Part shown: piece by piece, positions 20,260 through 31,686 of the stretch
How the letters are laid out: every line of letters starts with the position of its first letter
Position numbering within the stretch: the stretch's first letter is position 1
DNA from: Wallemia ichthyophaga EXF-994
Lineage: Eukaryota; Basidiomycota; Wallemiomycetes; Wallemiales; Wallemiaceae
Direction of reading: 5' to 3'
Length of the DNA stretch: 64,000 bases
Assembly (NCBI RefSeq): GCF_000400465.1
Contig: NW_008806294.1
Span: 1-64,000, forward strand
Translations under genes and position numbers: made by a program
Notes under the pieces: generated by a model
Database searches by the model: none
Seen by the model: the letters and a program-made list of their open reading frames with translations, nothing else
What the model was told of the DNA's origin: nothing

Positions 20260-21942
20260 TCACACCCCATATGGCCCTGGCCAGCTCAAAGCACCTGGAT
20301 TCGCCACTTGGCATGCGTTCGTGGTGAACGACGGCATCCTTGCGGGAGTGCGTGAAGATGGAGTGGTTTGCGATATGTGTGCGATGTGTGAGTCGTGTGT
20401 CTCATGTGCCTCGCCTGCCTTGTCCTGTCGGTATGAAGAGCTAACGACGAACCACCTAGCGCTGTTGAGTGTGTGGGTGTGTGTATGTGCGTAACCGTTA
20501 CTCTGACTTTGACTCTCCTCCTTTACTCCCTCATCCATCTCCATCCCTTTCACCCCCATCTCATCTGACGGTCCAAGCAATGCTGCAATAGAGAGTGGGT
20601 TGGCTGGATGGCTTAGCTGCGGGGCCGGGTGAGGGGAGTGCTGTTTGTAGCGGGGTGAGTGGTGAGTATGGTGATTCGGATGAGTAGGTATAGTGTGTCC
20701 ACCTTGTCCACCTCCTCTCCTCCCTAACCGCGCCACGCCCAGCCATCTATCGAAATCGGCGAAGAACTGCAGCAGACGCGCGTCGAATGCGTTTGAGTGC
20801 GAGCGTGATTGGGGGTATGCGTATGAGTATGACTGCTTCTCCGCAAATTTACACTCCAGCGCGTGCAAATGCTCACCCAAATCACTCGTACTCTCAGACA
20901 TATCTAGGAAATTACCTAAGCGATCACGCAGCATCCCATCCAACTCCTCCGCCTGCACTATGCTCTTATCACTGAAGAGCATCTTGAGTGCGTTGCTGAG
21001 TTTTTGTTTTTCTGACATCGGGTTTGACGTTGTTTGCGCAGAAATAGGCATCCGCGTCATCCCTAATAAAACCTCCGCTGGTCGTACTCCCTTCCACTCA
21101 TATTCCATGTAGCCCTGGATTAGAGCATATGTGAGTAAGTCTGCGAAAAGTGTGTACCAGTGTGTGGATGGGTGTGATGTGTGCGACATTTCAGATTCGC
21201 AAGATTCTTCCATTAGACTGCCTTTCCCCGCTGTTTGCAATATAAACTGGGAATTCAACCCATCTAACAAAGATTGATAAGTATTAAGTGAGATTGATTG
21301 TGCTTTTAATTCTTGTTGTAATGTCTCAAGTCTAGAATGGTACTCCTTGGGAATGTCTTGTAGGAGATATGAGGAGATAATGATGAAAGAAGGGATAACG
21401 TCAATTAGATTGTTTAATCGAGTTAGATTAGTTGAAGATGAAAATTTGCAACCATTGTTATAAACCTCAATCGCTTTATCAGATGGATTTATAGTAGATA
21501 AGGAACGTAAAGGAAATATCCAAGCAGCTTCAGGACCAGCGCCTCTAGGGATCGAGTTAAAGATAGATTTCTTCTGAGAATTAAAGAGATTGAGAATCAA
21601 GTGGAGATGTGTGAGAGAGTGAGTGGATTGTATAAGCCTATCTAAGGCGTTTGAGAGGATAAGTCTGTATTCCACTTTTACATCCAAGTGATGGCAGACG
21701 ATGTGTTTGTGGAGGTTGGGAGTGCCATTGCCACCACCGACGCTACCACCGCTTCCTAAAAACTCAAACTTCCCAACAAGACCCAAATAAACCAAATAAT
21801 CGAAAATCAATTCCTTTGAAGATGATTTATTTTGAGCAACGTTGAATTGATTTATTGGATAATTCCAGATATTTTTACTTTTGTATTGCTGATTGTGCGT
21901 ACTGCTCTCATCTCTAATGATAATGCTCCTACTTCTAGCCAT
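20260..21942 (-). CDS. Uncharacterised 560-aa protein
   Basis: Single open frame, 560 aa, not recognised. Residues about 45-330 look globular and helical, with few gaps; the best-looking conserved-type block is THWYTLFADLLTYALIQGY followed by MEYEWKGVRPAEVLLG (about 270-305). A second helical stretch (residues about 320-410) ends in RLLQFFADFDRWLGVARL. The last 140 residues are low-complexity (His, Thr, Ser, Pro) and the true C-terminus may differ if a 3' intron was missed. No signal peptide or membrane segment. It faces away from the GMC oxidoreductase gene. Confidence 0.6.
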   Translation of the reverse strand: MARSRSIIIRDESSTHNQQYKSKNIWNYPINQFNVAQNKSSSKELIFDYLVYLGLVGKFEFLGSGGSVGGGNGTPNLHKHIVCHHLDVKVEYRLILSNALDRLIQSTHSLTHLHLILNLFNSQKKSIFNSIPRGAGPEAAWIFPLRSLSTINPSDKAIEVYNNGCKFSSSTNLTRLNNLIDVIPSFIIISSYLLQDIPKEYHSRLETLQQELKAQSISLNTYQSLLDGLNSQFILQTAGKGSLMEESCESEMSHTSHPSTHWYTLFADLLTYALIQGYMEYEWKGVRPAEVLLGMTRMPISAQTTSNPMSEKQKLSNALKMLFSDKSIVQAEELDGMLRDRLGNFLDMSESTSDLGEHLHALECKFAEKQSYSYAYPQSRSHSNAFDARLLQFFADFDRWLGVARLGRRGGGQGGHTIPTHPNHHTHHSPRYKQHSPHPAPQLSHPANPLSIAALLGPSDEMGVKGMEMDEGVKEESQSQSNGYAHTHTHTLNSARWFVVSSSYRQDKAGEAHETHDSHIAHISQTTPSSRTPARMPSFTTNACQVANPGALSWPGPYGV

Positions 21943-22292
21943 CGTTGGTGATATCGTTGATGATGATGGTGCTTATCACCACGCCACCTTCCTAAACCCA
22001 CAAATATCGCTAAAAACCGGAGATGGTATCGGGTGAATTACATAAATCAGATTCACATAATACACCTTTCTATTAATATACTTGACACAGCCCTCTTGCA
22101 ATTGGCGGACATTCGAAAATTTTGGATCTAGTAAAATCCCCAATACAGCCGATTTGACAGAGCTGTCACGGTGATTGAATAATAAAATTATTTAATTTTA
22201 GGTTTTTACTCGGTATCATTTTTATTTAATTACATTCCAAACTTAGCAACTGAAGCTTCGACACGAGCCACCAAGAAGTAGAAACTCGACAA
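21943..22292. promoter_or_regulatory. Divergent intergenic region upstream of the GMC gene
   Basis: 350 bp between the unknown 560-aa gene and the GMC oxidoreductase, both pointing outward. Very AT-rich from 22170 to 22230 (for example ataataaaattatttaatttta). No coding frame or RNA gene is seen; probable promoters by position only. Confidence 0.4.
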
Positions 22293-24439
22293 ATGAAATT
22301 ACAGATATCCTCATTGTTATTGGCTTCATTGGCATCATCAACTTTGGCCGCGTATAACCCACACTCACAGCACAAGCATTGGTTGACTTCCCGCGCGGAT
22401 ACTTCCGACGACGTAAGCAAAGTCAATAACAAAGACTTTGATTTCATTGTCGTTGGTGGTGGTGTTGGTGGTTTAGCCGTTGCCGCTAGAATCAGTGAGA
22501 ATGAAAACCTCACTGTGGCTGTAATTGAAGCTGGTGGTGATGGATCTGAGCACGAAGATCAGATTTATATTCCAGGTTACTCCTACTTGAATGGTTTAAC
22601 AGTCTCTGATTACGATTGGAATTACAAAGTCGTTCAACAACAAGTTATCAACGGCAACGACCAGACCTTCGGTTCTAGATGGCCACGTGGTAAAGGTCTA
22701 GGTGGTTCTGGTGCTATCAACGGTCTTTTCTGGTGTAGAGCTTCTAGCGATGAGTACAACGCTTGGAACACCCTCAACCCAGACTCACGTATCGATTGGG
22801 GTTGGGAAGAAATGCAAAAGTACATGAAAAAGTCTGAGACACTTCACAAGCCAAGTCAAGAACACATTGACACCTTCAACATTAACTTTGATGAAGAATA
22901 CCACGGTACTGATGGCCCTATTCAAGTTGGATGGCCATACTACATCTATGACCCTGTCAAGCACTGGATTCCTGCTTACGATTCTCTCGGTATTAATATC
23001 CCAGAAGATGGTGCTTCTGGTAACAACCACGGTCCTGTCATCACTACTTCCACCATCAACCCATCAAACATGTCACGCTCTGATCCAAAAGCTGGCTACA
23101 TCGACCCTCTCCCTCCACGTCCAAATCTCACTATCCTTACTAACCATCAAGTCACTACTGTCGACTTCAGTGATGAAAAAGACGCTGATGGTAACCTCGT
23201 CGCAAATGGTGTCTACTTTGGCAAGACTGATGGCTCAACTGATTCAAACGACTACTTCCGTGCAACTGCAAACAAGGAAGTTATTTTGTCTGGTGGCACT
23301 GTCAATACTCCACAAACCTTGCAACTTTCCGGTATAGGTCCTGAAGATCTCCTTCAGCAATACGACATTGAAGTAAAGAATGCTTTACCAGGTGTTGGTC
23401 ACAACCTTCAAGATCACGCTGCAACTTCAGTCTATTTCAACACAAACGTCGCTGAAACGTGGTACGAGCTTAAGGATGATCAAACGGCTGCTGTTGAATT
23501 AGAAAAGTGGAGAAATGACGACGGTAAATCAAAGTGGTCATACGTCAACCAAGCTATCGCTTACCCAGATGCAAATGACATCATGTCTGACCAACTTGAC
23601 AACTTTTCATCAAATATCCAAAACAACATTGATGAATACGCTGACTCTGTCAAGAACATGTACAATGAAGACGACACTGTTATTGCTGGTATGCGTGAAC
23701 AATGGAACATCACCCATGGTTACCTCGATAAGGAAGTTGGTCAGCTGGAGATGTTAATGACCATGTTGGGTGGAGGCCCAGGTGAAATTGGTTTCCAACT
23801 TGCTATCCAACATCCATTCAGGTGAGTTTTGATTTTTGCGTTTGTCTAACTCTACTCACATAAAACAGTCGTGGTGTTATTGAAATCCAATCCAAAGATC
23901 CATTCACCCACCCTGCCATTGATCCAGGCTACTTAACACACTCAGCTGACATGGAAATTATGCGTCAGGGTGTTCGCTTTGCTATTGAGTTATCCAAGGC
24001 TGGTGAAATGGGTGACTACATTACCAAACAAGAGAACTACAACAACAACACAGATGAGGCTATTGATATGGCTATCAGAAACGACGCACACACTGAGTAC
24101 CACCCACTCGGTACGGCTGCTATGCTTCCACTAAACAAGGGTGGTGTTGTCAACACATCTCTGATTGTCTACGGTACTTCAAACCTTAGAGTAGTTGACT
24201 CTTCAATTATCCCAATAGAGATTAGCGCACACTTGATGGCGACTACTTATGGTATTGCTGAGAAGGCAGCTGATATCATCAAGACTCACTACAGTCAAGA
24301 TGATCCGGACGAAAGAAACAAACAAGGTAGCAGCAGCTCAGAGGAAGGCGATGGCGACAGTGGTGCTAACAAGAAGGGCATCGCTATTGGCGTAGTTGTC
24401 GGTATTGTCGGATTGGCTACTATTGGTGTTAGTATTTAA
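22293..24439 (+). CDS. Secreted, cell-surface-anchored GMC oxidoreductase
   Basis: FAD-dependent glucose-methanol-choline oxidoreductase, likely an alcohol or aryl-alcohol/sugar oxidase or dehydrogenase; substrate unknown. Model join(22293..23821, 23869..24439), 699 aa. Signal peptide about 1-19 (MKLQISSLLLASLASS). FAD-binding VVGGGVGGLAVAARIS at about 52, GMC signature RWPRGKGLGGSGAINGLFWCR, second signature SGGTVNTPQTLQLSGIGP. The active-site His is in YHPLGTAAM and its partner in EISAHLMATTYG. The C-terminus has a Ser/Glu/Asp-rich stalk, then KKGIAIGVVVGIVGLATIGVSI, a hydrophobic end typical of a GPI signal or tail anchor. A decayed second copy lies 10 kb downstream. Confidence 0.93.
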
Positions 24440-24821
24440 GCTTCTTAAACCGACATACCGATTCTCCAACTTCCATCTCTCTTTTGTTGCTTTATTCGTT
24501 TCTCGCTTCTCCACTTCTTCGCTATTTCGAACAGAAACTCTATATTGGATTAGATTAGATATTTCACTCGCTTCTTTCTCACTTGGCTTCTTTCTTACCT
24601 TCTCACACTGCGATGAAAATTCGCTAGTAATTAGAACAATTTTCTCTTATTAACATATTCCACAAATTCACACATTCACTGATACGAATACATTCATTTT
24701 GAAATAAACAAAAGCACTGAGAAGGCTATGCCTCCACTCCACACCCACTCCCACTCCCCGTCTATTTATGAAAAAGCACTGACACCTACTCCAGGCCGTC
24801 GCATGGGCTGTCCGCAGGAAC
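24440..24821. other. Intergenic region after the GMC gene
   Basis: 382 bp. The first 200 bp are T/C-rich and look like a 3' UTR; the rest leads into the small unknown gene. An extra 5' exon of that gene could hide here (a possible acceptor lies at 24791-24794) but none could be placed in frame. Confidence 0.35.
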
Positions 24822-25456
24822 ATGAAGAAGCGTGCCTGGGCGCACAGCATGGCAGTGAGCACCGGAAGGGGGGTAGAAGCAGAAGGAGAAGGGTCACCTA
24901 CGTGGGGATACAAGGAGGGATCTAGTGCGAATTTGACAGGTGGCGTGGGTGCTGGTGGATTAGCTGCAGCAGGTGCAGGTGCAGGTGCGGTTGCAGTTAC
25001 CTCACAATCAGATGACACACTCTCCCCGTCTCGTCCCTCCTTTCATAGCTACGACGGATTTGACGGCGGCGCAGGCGTAGCTGTCTCGGATCTCCTCACT
25101 AATGGTCACGGATACGGTGTCGTACCTCAGCATGTGAGTTGTGGAGTGTTTTCTTTTTATAGAACTCTTCCTAGATTTTCTAGAAGGGAAGAGGGGAGTG
25201 GACGTGCATTGTCTTGTCGGCGAGACGTCTGCTGTCTCAAGACTCCCCTTCTGCCCACCCTGCCCTGCCAACTCTGATCAGATGTACTGACATAGCATAG
25301 GACTTCTCTAGATCTATCTCGTCAATCGAGAGGGCCGAGCAGGCCCAGGCCCAGGCACAAGCCCAGGCACATACGCACGCCCAGGACGAATACCAGCAGA
25401 CTCCATCGCTCTCTTCCACACATGACGTGCATACAACACCGCTGTTTAAGCAGTAG
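24822..25456 (+). CDS. Small uncharacterised protein with one long intron
   Basis: Model join(24822..25133, 25301..25456), 155 aa. Support for a real gene is the clean donor GTGAGT after GVVPQH and the in-phase acceptor leading to DFSRSISSIERAEQ, ending at TAG 25456. Composition is Gly/Ala-rich (AAAGAGAGAVAV) then Ser/Asp, then an Ala-Gln repeat (AQAQAQAQAH). The intron is 167 nt, about three times the local norm. The open frame continues upstream of the ATG to a possible acceptor at 24794, so the true start may be on a missing exon. No family recognised. Confidence 0.45.
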
Positions 25457-25651
25457 CATTAGCAGGTGCAGGAGCAGGAGGACTAGCAATTGCATTAGCA
25501 TACCAAATATCAAGATCAAGATCAGGGTAATAGACATTACAAATAAATATACAACACACAGACCCACTGCTTTATAGCGAACGAACAATGTTAAGTTTCC
25601 TGTAAAAAATATTTATTCTCTTTCACATCCTACAAAGCCGTTAAGGCGTTT

Positions 25652-26095
25652 TCATGTGCTCATGTTCATATCGCCGCCCGTCTTTTGTAATTCAGCTCTG
25701 AGCTGGTGGCTGAAATCGTCGTCTTGGCTGTTGCGGAGGTTAATGGAATTGTACACTGCACAAGAAATTCCACCCACTCGTCGTCGTCCCAGCTATCCTG
25801 CCACAATTTGTCGTTTGTGGCCATGTTGCTCACCTCGCACTCGTCGTCTCTCCAGTCTGTGAGGGGATGAGTGTGAGTGTGTGTGTGTTTATGTGTGGGC
25901 GGCTGTATTTGCGTGTGTGCGTATGATTACCTCTACGCCCACGCTTACGCCCACCACGCCAACGCGTTCGCACTCACCATCCACCTCAAACTCCTCAAAC
26001 TCGTCATCTTCTTCAAGTGCTCCGAGCTGCGGCACTGAGTTTGTTTCCTCATTTGCCTTTTGCTTGTTGATTTCAACTTTCTGGGTGACGTCCAT
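25652..26095 (-). CDS. SEM1: Proteasome lid / BRCA2-type cofactor Sem1 (DSS1, Rpn15)
   Basis: Very acidic small subunit of the 26S proteasome lid, also found in TREX-2 and with BRCA2-like proteins. Model complement(25652..25727, 25778..25856, 25978..26095), 90 aa. It restores the two family Trp/acidic boxes, LEEDDEFEEFEVDDW and KLWQDSWDDDD, then QDDDFSHQLRAELQKTGGD and a short tail. The second intron (donor GTGGGT) cuts inside the second acidic box; reading through it gives a wrong C-terminus, so the splice is required. The first intron is long, 121 nt. Confidence 0.92.
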
Positions 26096-26169
26096 TGGTG
26101 GTTGTAGATAACGCAAACAGATAAATATTTAAATATTTTCTTTTATTAACTTTTATTTACATTCTACAT

Positions 26170-27506
26170 TCAACTTTGCCATACTCCCGCTTCTCGCATC
26201 CCTCGCACCAACGCATCCACATTACCCAGCCAGTTGCCGAGTATTATCTTCTTCTCATCGACGCTACGCGTACTGTCTTGTGTCGTTGGTGGCGGTATAC
26301 GCACTTCTCCATTGACGCGCGGTGTGCGAGGTGTGCGCGGTCCCTGTGCCTGTGCCTGTCCACTCACCGGTGTACCCATCCGCGACGACGGCACTGAGCG
26401 TTTCTTTTCAGGTGTCTTGGGCAGCGGCTGTTGCTGCTGCGTCACTTGCAGGCTGTCATTGTGCGCCATCGGTATTGGCGGTACTGGTGGTATATCCTCC
26501 ATCTTCTCCATACGCCCACCAACTTTGAGATCAGAATGCGAGCGCGTGTGCGTCGGTGCGAGCTTACGTCTGTTCTCTCTCCCTTCTCTGCCCTCATCTG
26601 CACTGCCGCTGCCACTACTACCGCCAGTAACTCCTCCACCGCCGCCATATGATATATAGCGCAGCCTCGATGGCCGCCGACCAGCATCGATAGAGTAGCT
26701 CGATTTGTGTTTCTTAAGCGGCGATTTGGGCGAGTATGGCACGTCGCTGATATGCTCGATTGCCTTGTTGATAGGCTGGTCATCTTGTTTTTCACCCGTC
26801 TCACTCTTCTCGGGGAGGAGGTAGAAGTAGAGCAGTTCGAGCGACTTGACTCTGACTGCCGCATCCACGCCTTTGCGACGCAGGACACGCACAATGCATT
26901 CCAATCCTCTAAGATGCTCAAGCGTGCGTATAGCCGTGGTGCTACCTGCGATAACGCACAGTAACGCATCGAGTACGTCTGCAGCAACGAGAGTAGTATC
27001 CACAGAATGCGATCCCACTACGCTAACATTCAGCAGCTCGAAAAGTATTTCCATCGCCGCCGTCGTTGATAGCCCCCTCTTGCACTGCCCATTAAGCAGC
27101 GAGAGCCCCTGCAAGATTGAGAGCGTGATCGATATCTCTGTGCTACTCTCTGCGGGTATATCGCGTGTAAATGCGCGCAAATGGCTTATCAACACTGTTG
27201 ATACTGCGTTTGATTAGTCTTTATCTTATGCTCGATATACGCGACGTACGCTTCTCCAATAAACAGCGCATTCCTCGCATTCTCCTTTCAAACTCCGCTT
27301 CACTCGCTTTCCCTTTCACTACCAAACTCGCTAGATTCCGCTCGAGCGCTATCAGCTGCGCCGTCCGCGTACTACTCGTGCTCCTGATCGACGTGAGCTG
27401 GTAGTTTGTGAGAATCACTTGGATGATAATACCAGACACTAACAGCCTCTATTGTCTCTGATATCTGCCTTTCCATCCGCCGCGTTTCTTCTTCGTGCCG
27501 ATTCAT
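26170..27506 (-). CDS. cdc14: Septation initiation network component Cdc14 (SIN type, not the phosphatase)
   Basis: In fission yeast this Cdc14 binds the kinase Sid1 and acts in the septation initiation network at spindle pole bodies. Model complement(26170..27203, 27250..27397, 27444..27506), 414 aa. Helical repeat-type fold: LIALERNLASLV, STVLISHLRAFTRD, SITLSILQGLSLLNGQCKRGL, MEILFELLN, VRVKSLELLYFYLLPE. The C-terminal half is a disordered Ser/Pro-rich tail, ending in a conserved-looking helix KKIILGNWLGNVDALVRGMREAGVW. N-terminal exon is 21 codons. Transcribed toward SEM1 with a 74-bp gap. Confidence 0.85.
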
Positions 27507-27662
27507 GATCGACGTTAGTGCACAACCTCCGAAATTTAAAATATGTAATTGATATTATGTACTTGATGATAACATGGCTATATAGTTAGAATAATATATT
27601 ACAGTAAATCCCTCGCGATTTGCATTAATTGTAGCGATTAATTCTTGTTCGTGAAATTTTTA

Positions 27663-30600
27663 TTACTTCCCCTCCAAAAAGGCTAGTGCCTGGCTTCTGT
27701 TACGCGTCTGCTCCTCCTCAGACTTCTCGCCATCCCTGACGAGCACGATATCCTTAACCTGCTTCTTTTTCAAGCTGCCCTTCAGATTCTGCGGGCTCTC
27801 TAAAGTCGTCATATACTTGTCCTCCTCGCCGCTCTGGCTCTGCTGTTGCGACTGCGACAATCTCGCCAGACTCTTCCTGAACTCCTTTTTGTGGTTTTTG
27901 TATTTAATGTATTCCTCCGCCACCGCATTTCTCTCTTCTATGTTCGCTGCACTGTCGAACAAGAACTCCTTCTGCTCTTCGTCGCCGTATTCGTGGTAGT
28001 TGCGCGGTGGAAGACTGAGACGGGCAGGTGCGTGAATTGAGCGTCGCTTAGAATTGCGTGCGTACGTCGTTGACTCCTTCGACTCCTTCCCGCCTTCTTT
28101 CGCATCGCTCCCCCCTTTAGCTTCAGCTTCATCCGTTTCCACGCTTGCTAGCTTGTCTTCTGAGTCTTTCGCCACCTGGAGGAGCTGCGACTGGCGGATG
28201 AATTGTTGCGAGCGCTGTATGTTTCTGAGACTAAGACATTGTCAGCAAGACCACCACTACACAATACACACTACCTACTCCTTTTGTATGATTTCAGTCT
28301 TTTCCTGAACTGGTTCCGCCTCTTCATCCATCGACTGCCTCCTACTCGCCTCCAGATCGCTCAGTGCTCTCTCCAATTTATTCTGTATCATAGACATGGT
28401 CTTCTGCACTTGGTACGTCGATCTGCTCTCACTATCTGAAAGACCCTTGTCATCATCGTTCGACAGCTTCTCTACATAATCGTCATCTACAGCGTACTCT
28501 TCCGGGATAGCACTCTCTAACGAATTGGACTTCTGATGAGAATACCTTTTATCACCAATCCAAGGGCTGTTGCTTCGCGATGTCTGACCTGCTTTATCCA
28601 ACTGTCCGATAGCATCGCTGAGGTTGGTTGTAATATGTGACACCATATCATCCCTCTCGTTCTCAAACCTGCGCAGCTGAGTCTGCATCACGTCCAGCTC
28701 AGCCAATGCACCCGCTCTCAAGAATTCCGTCTGACGGAGCTGGTTCACCAAGCTATCCCTCGCTTTAGTCTGCTGGATGACCATCCCCGACAGTCGCTTA
28801 CTCTCTCTCCTCTCCCTATCAATCTTGCTGCGCAGATGAGACGCCTCCCAAGACAGCCTCTCAGCATAACTTTCGAACTGCTCAAAACGTTTCTTCCACT
28901 GCTCGCTCTTGACGACCAAAAACCCAAGACGTTTGTTTAGCTTGCCGATCCTCGTCTCGAGCTCGTCCCTGCTATCGACAAACTGCGCAACGCGGGCTCG
29001 TATAGCCTGTTGAGTTTTCTGCTCAGTTGCGCTCAACCGTGGCAAGCGCTTATGAGAACGAGTGAGCAGATTCATGATACTGAATGGGCGTCTATGACGG
29101 GAAGCTAGAACGCTATCGAATGCGCCTAGGATGGACTGTGGATCCCACCAATAAGGTGCTTGTACACGCTCAATGGTGCTAGGCGCTTTCCCTCTCGACT
29201 CTACCTGACACAGAGGCATGAACCTGCCTGACGGAAATGCTTCCTTGAATTCAGAAGGCACTGATTCGTCGGGACGGTATGTGCCGAACGATGCCACTAG
29301 CTTCTGCTTTTTCTTCTCCCTCTGACTACCCGTACTGACATATCCAGATGGCGGATTGATACACTGCACAAAGTTCATGTCGAGGTCGACTGCACATACT
29401 TCAGCGGGCGGCTTGAGAGAATAGCGCACCTCGGTGCGGGCACCTATAATTGACTGTCCTGGATCTTCCAAGAGGATTGCGTAGTCGCGCGCATGTACTA
29501 TCTGGTGCACCTGCCCTGCCCAACCCCTACTCTCGACCATATACTGCAGCGTTAGACAGGCTACACCGAGCATTTGCGGGTATCGCGATAAGAAGAGTAT
29601 GCGTCCAGTAGGCGCAAGTGCTATCTCACATACAGTGAGGATGTTCTCAATAGAAAGACACTTGAACAGAGGCCATGATGTGAATCCCGTTTCGAGCAGA
29701 TTCTGTCCAAAATTGATAGCACCAGGCATACGAGCAATCACTGTGAGTGAAGAATCAGCCTTCTTCTTGTCTTTTCGTTTCCTCTCATCCTTCTCATCCA
29801 GTCGACGATGCTTGTGCGCACGTCCAGCTGCTGGCAACTTGATCATCTCTCCGTACTTTGGAGCTGGTTTCTCCAACAGGCTCTTCATAGTTGCGCTATG
29901 AGAGCTAATGTCGCGACTATGCATCGCCCAGCTAATCGATAGGTAATCAGCAAGAACGTCATAGATTGGATGCGTAGAAACTAGAGTGAGGCTGTAAGGC
30001 AGCCAAAATAGTGTCTCTTCAGGCACAGCGCCGGTTAAAGGAGCATCTTCATACGCCAATCCTGCACCGACTTGGCTAGGCAGAGCATCATTCACATCGC
30101 TTAATATATCTGTTGTATCTCCAACAGTAGCAGTGTCATCCTCTGCATCCTCATAATCTTCGTTGTCACTGTTGCGAGACGCTTCATCTGTACCACCATT
30201 TCCATTCACGTTAAGCCTCTTTTGCATTAAGTCCTCGCGTTTATCGGTGGTTGATGCTTGACTGAGACTCTCTGCGCGGCGCTGACGCGAAGATAACGCC
30301 TTCCGAATAGCATGTGCTCGTCCTGGATCGGCATGCGACCACGTTTGGAGGACAACGCCGTAATATGTCTTGCGGCCATCTCTGTCTACACCGGGCTGTT
30401 GATCGTTAAGACCTAGTGGATCTGGCTGTTGGTATGTTTGGTTATTCCAGTCGTACTTTTTTGAATCATTGGTTGTTTGAGTATTCGCCCAGCCTGAATT
30501 GAATGAGTTGGATTGCTGCGAGTTGATTGAGTTCGACGTATAGCCGGTATTGGATCGCTGTGAAGCCACGCTGAATGAAAAAGAGTGCATTGTGGATGGA

Positions 30601-31686
30601 GGTTGAAGAGATGACGATATGATTTCAACTTCCTGAGTAAATGAGAGCTGTATGGGTTTTAGCGTTGGTGTATCCAGCTAATTAATTACCCACTTTTAAT
30701 GCCTTGGCTTGCACTTTGTTTACTTCGTCCTTAGGCATCCCGCCGACGCGCTTTTTCTTGCCATTGAAATCTAAACCAGGGACACTGATACCTGGAGAAG
30801 CACTCGTACCCAGCGTTTCTGCTCTCCACCACCTGCCAACAGCATTAGGTGAGTGATGAACATTTGCGACAGAAGCTTCGTCGGCGTATGTCCAAGCAGC
30901 TGGATCCTTTGGCAGACCAGATACCAAATACAAACTAGCAAGTGGAGTCTGTGTGGCTAAACTTGATGACGTTGCTGGTCTCGCCGATGTCGGTTTCTGT
31001 GGTTCCAAGAAGCTGGATTTAAGTGGGGGAAGTGGAGAAGGATCAACCTGATCGGGGTATTTGATTTGAGGCTCACGATTAATTTTGGTATCAAGATCAG
31101 ACTCACTTGGGGACCCGAGCAACGAAGTCATAGCTTTTCGGTTTTGTTGCTTTTGTCTGCGTTTCAAATCAATCGAAGTGTGTTCCACTTTCAGGGGACC
31201 GAAGTCATCCAAGTCTTCGGAATTGCTGTGACTCGGTGATGGCGTTGATGATAGCGGCTGAGAGGGATTTGATGGGAGATCAGGAAGACGTTTGTCTTGT
31301 AAAATTGATGTTGTAGATTTTCGGCGTGACTGTGGCTGTGGCTGTAGCTGAGATTTTGGCCGTGGCTGTGGCTGCAGCTGCCCTAGCTGCTGCTGCATTT
31401 CAGTATTTGCCTTTGGCTGCGCCGTTGAATAATCGATAACGTCGAATTTCGGAGTTATATGAATTGGCTCTAAATCTGTGAAATCCGTATCAATTACGGA
31501 GAGTGGTATAATTGGTTTATCGTCTGATGCTTGTTTTGGGGTAGAATGTACGTAGCTGTAGTCAACGGGCTTCCTTTGCGATTGGCTGCATTCCATTAGC
31601 TGACATTCTAAGGCTGTACACTCCACTAACCTCTTGTTCCCTTCTTTAGCCCTACTATCTCTCCTAATCGCTGGCCTAAGCTTCAT
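27663..31686 (-). CDS. DENN (AEX-3) domain protein, putative Rab exchange factor
   Basis: Model complement(27663..28230, 28279..30647, 30694..31686), 1309 aa, the longest single polypeptide but one here. DENN modules typically activate Rab GTPases. Residues 1-330 are mostly disordered (Pro/Gln/Ser) up to a GGMPKDEVNKVQ box; the split DENN domain follows, with LSFTQEVEIISSSLQPPST, YYGVVLQTWSHADPGRA, LFWLPYSLTLVSTHPIYDVL, PLFKCLSIENILTVCEIALAP and MLGVACLTLQYMVESRGWAG. A long coiled coil (about 920-1160) closes the protein. Both introns are in phase and rejoin these blocks. The start is the first ATG after an upstream stop. Confidence 0.85.

Noticed and set aside
20090-20494. 134-codon plus-strand frame after eIF2-gamma
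   Set aside because: Antisense to the end of the unknown 560-aa gene, Cys/Val-rich without motif, and starts in the eIF2-gamma 3' UTR. Not fully excluded, since that gene's tail is itself weak.
25889-25977. Read-through C-terminus of SEM1 rich in Val/Gly/Glu
   Set aside because: This is intron 1; splicing restores the second Trp/acidic box that defines Sem1.
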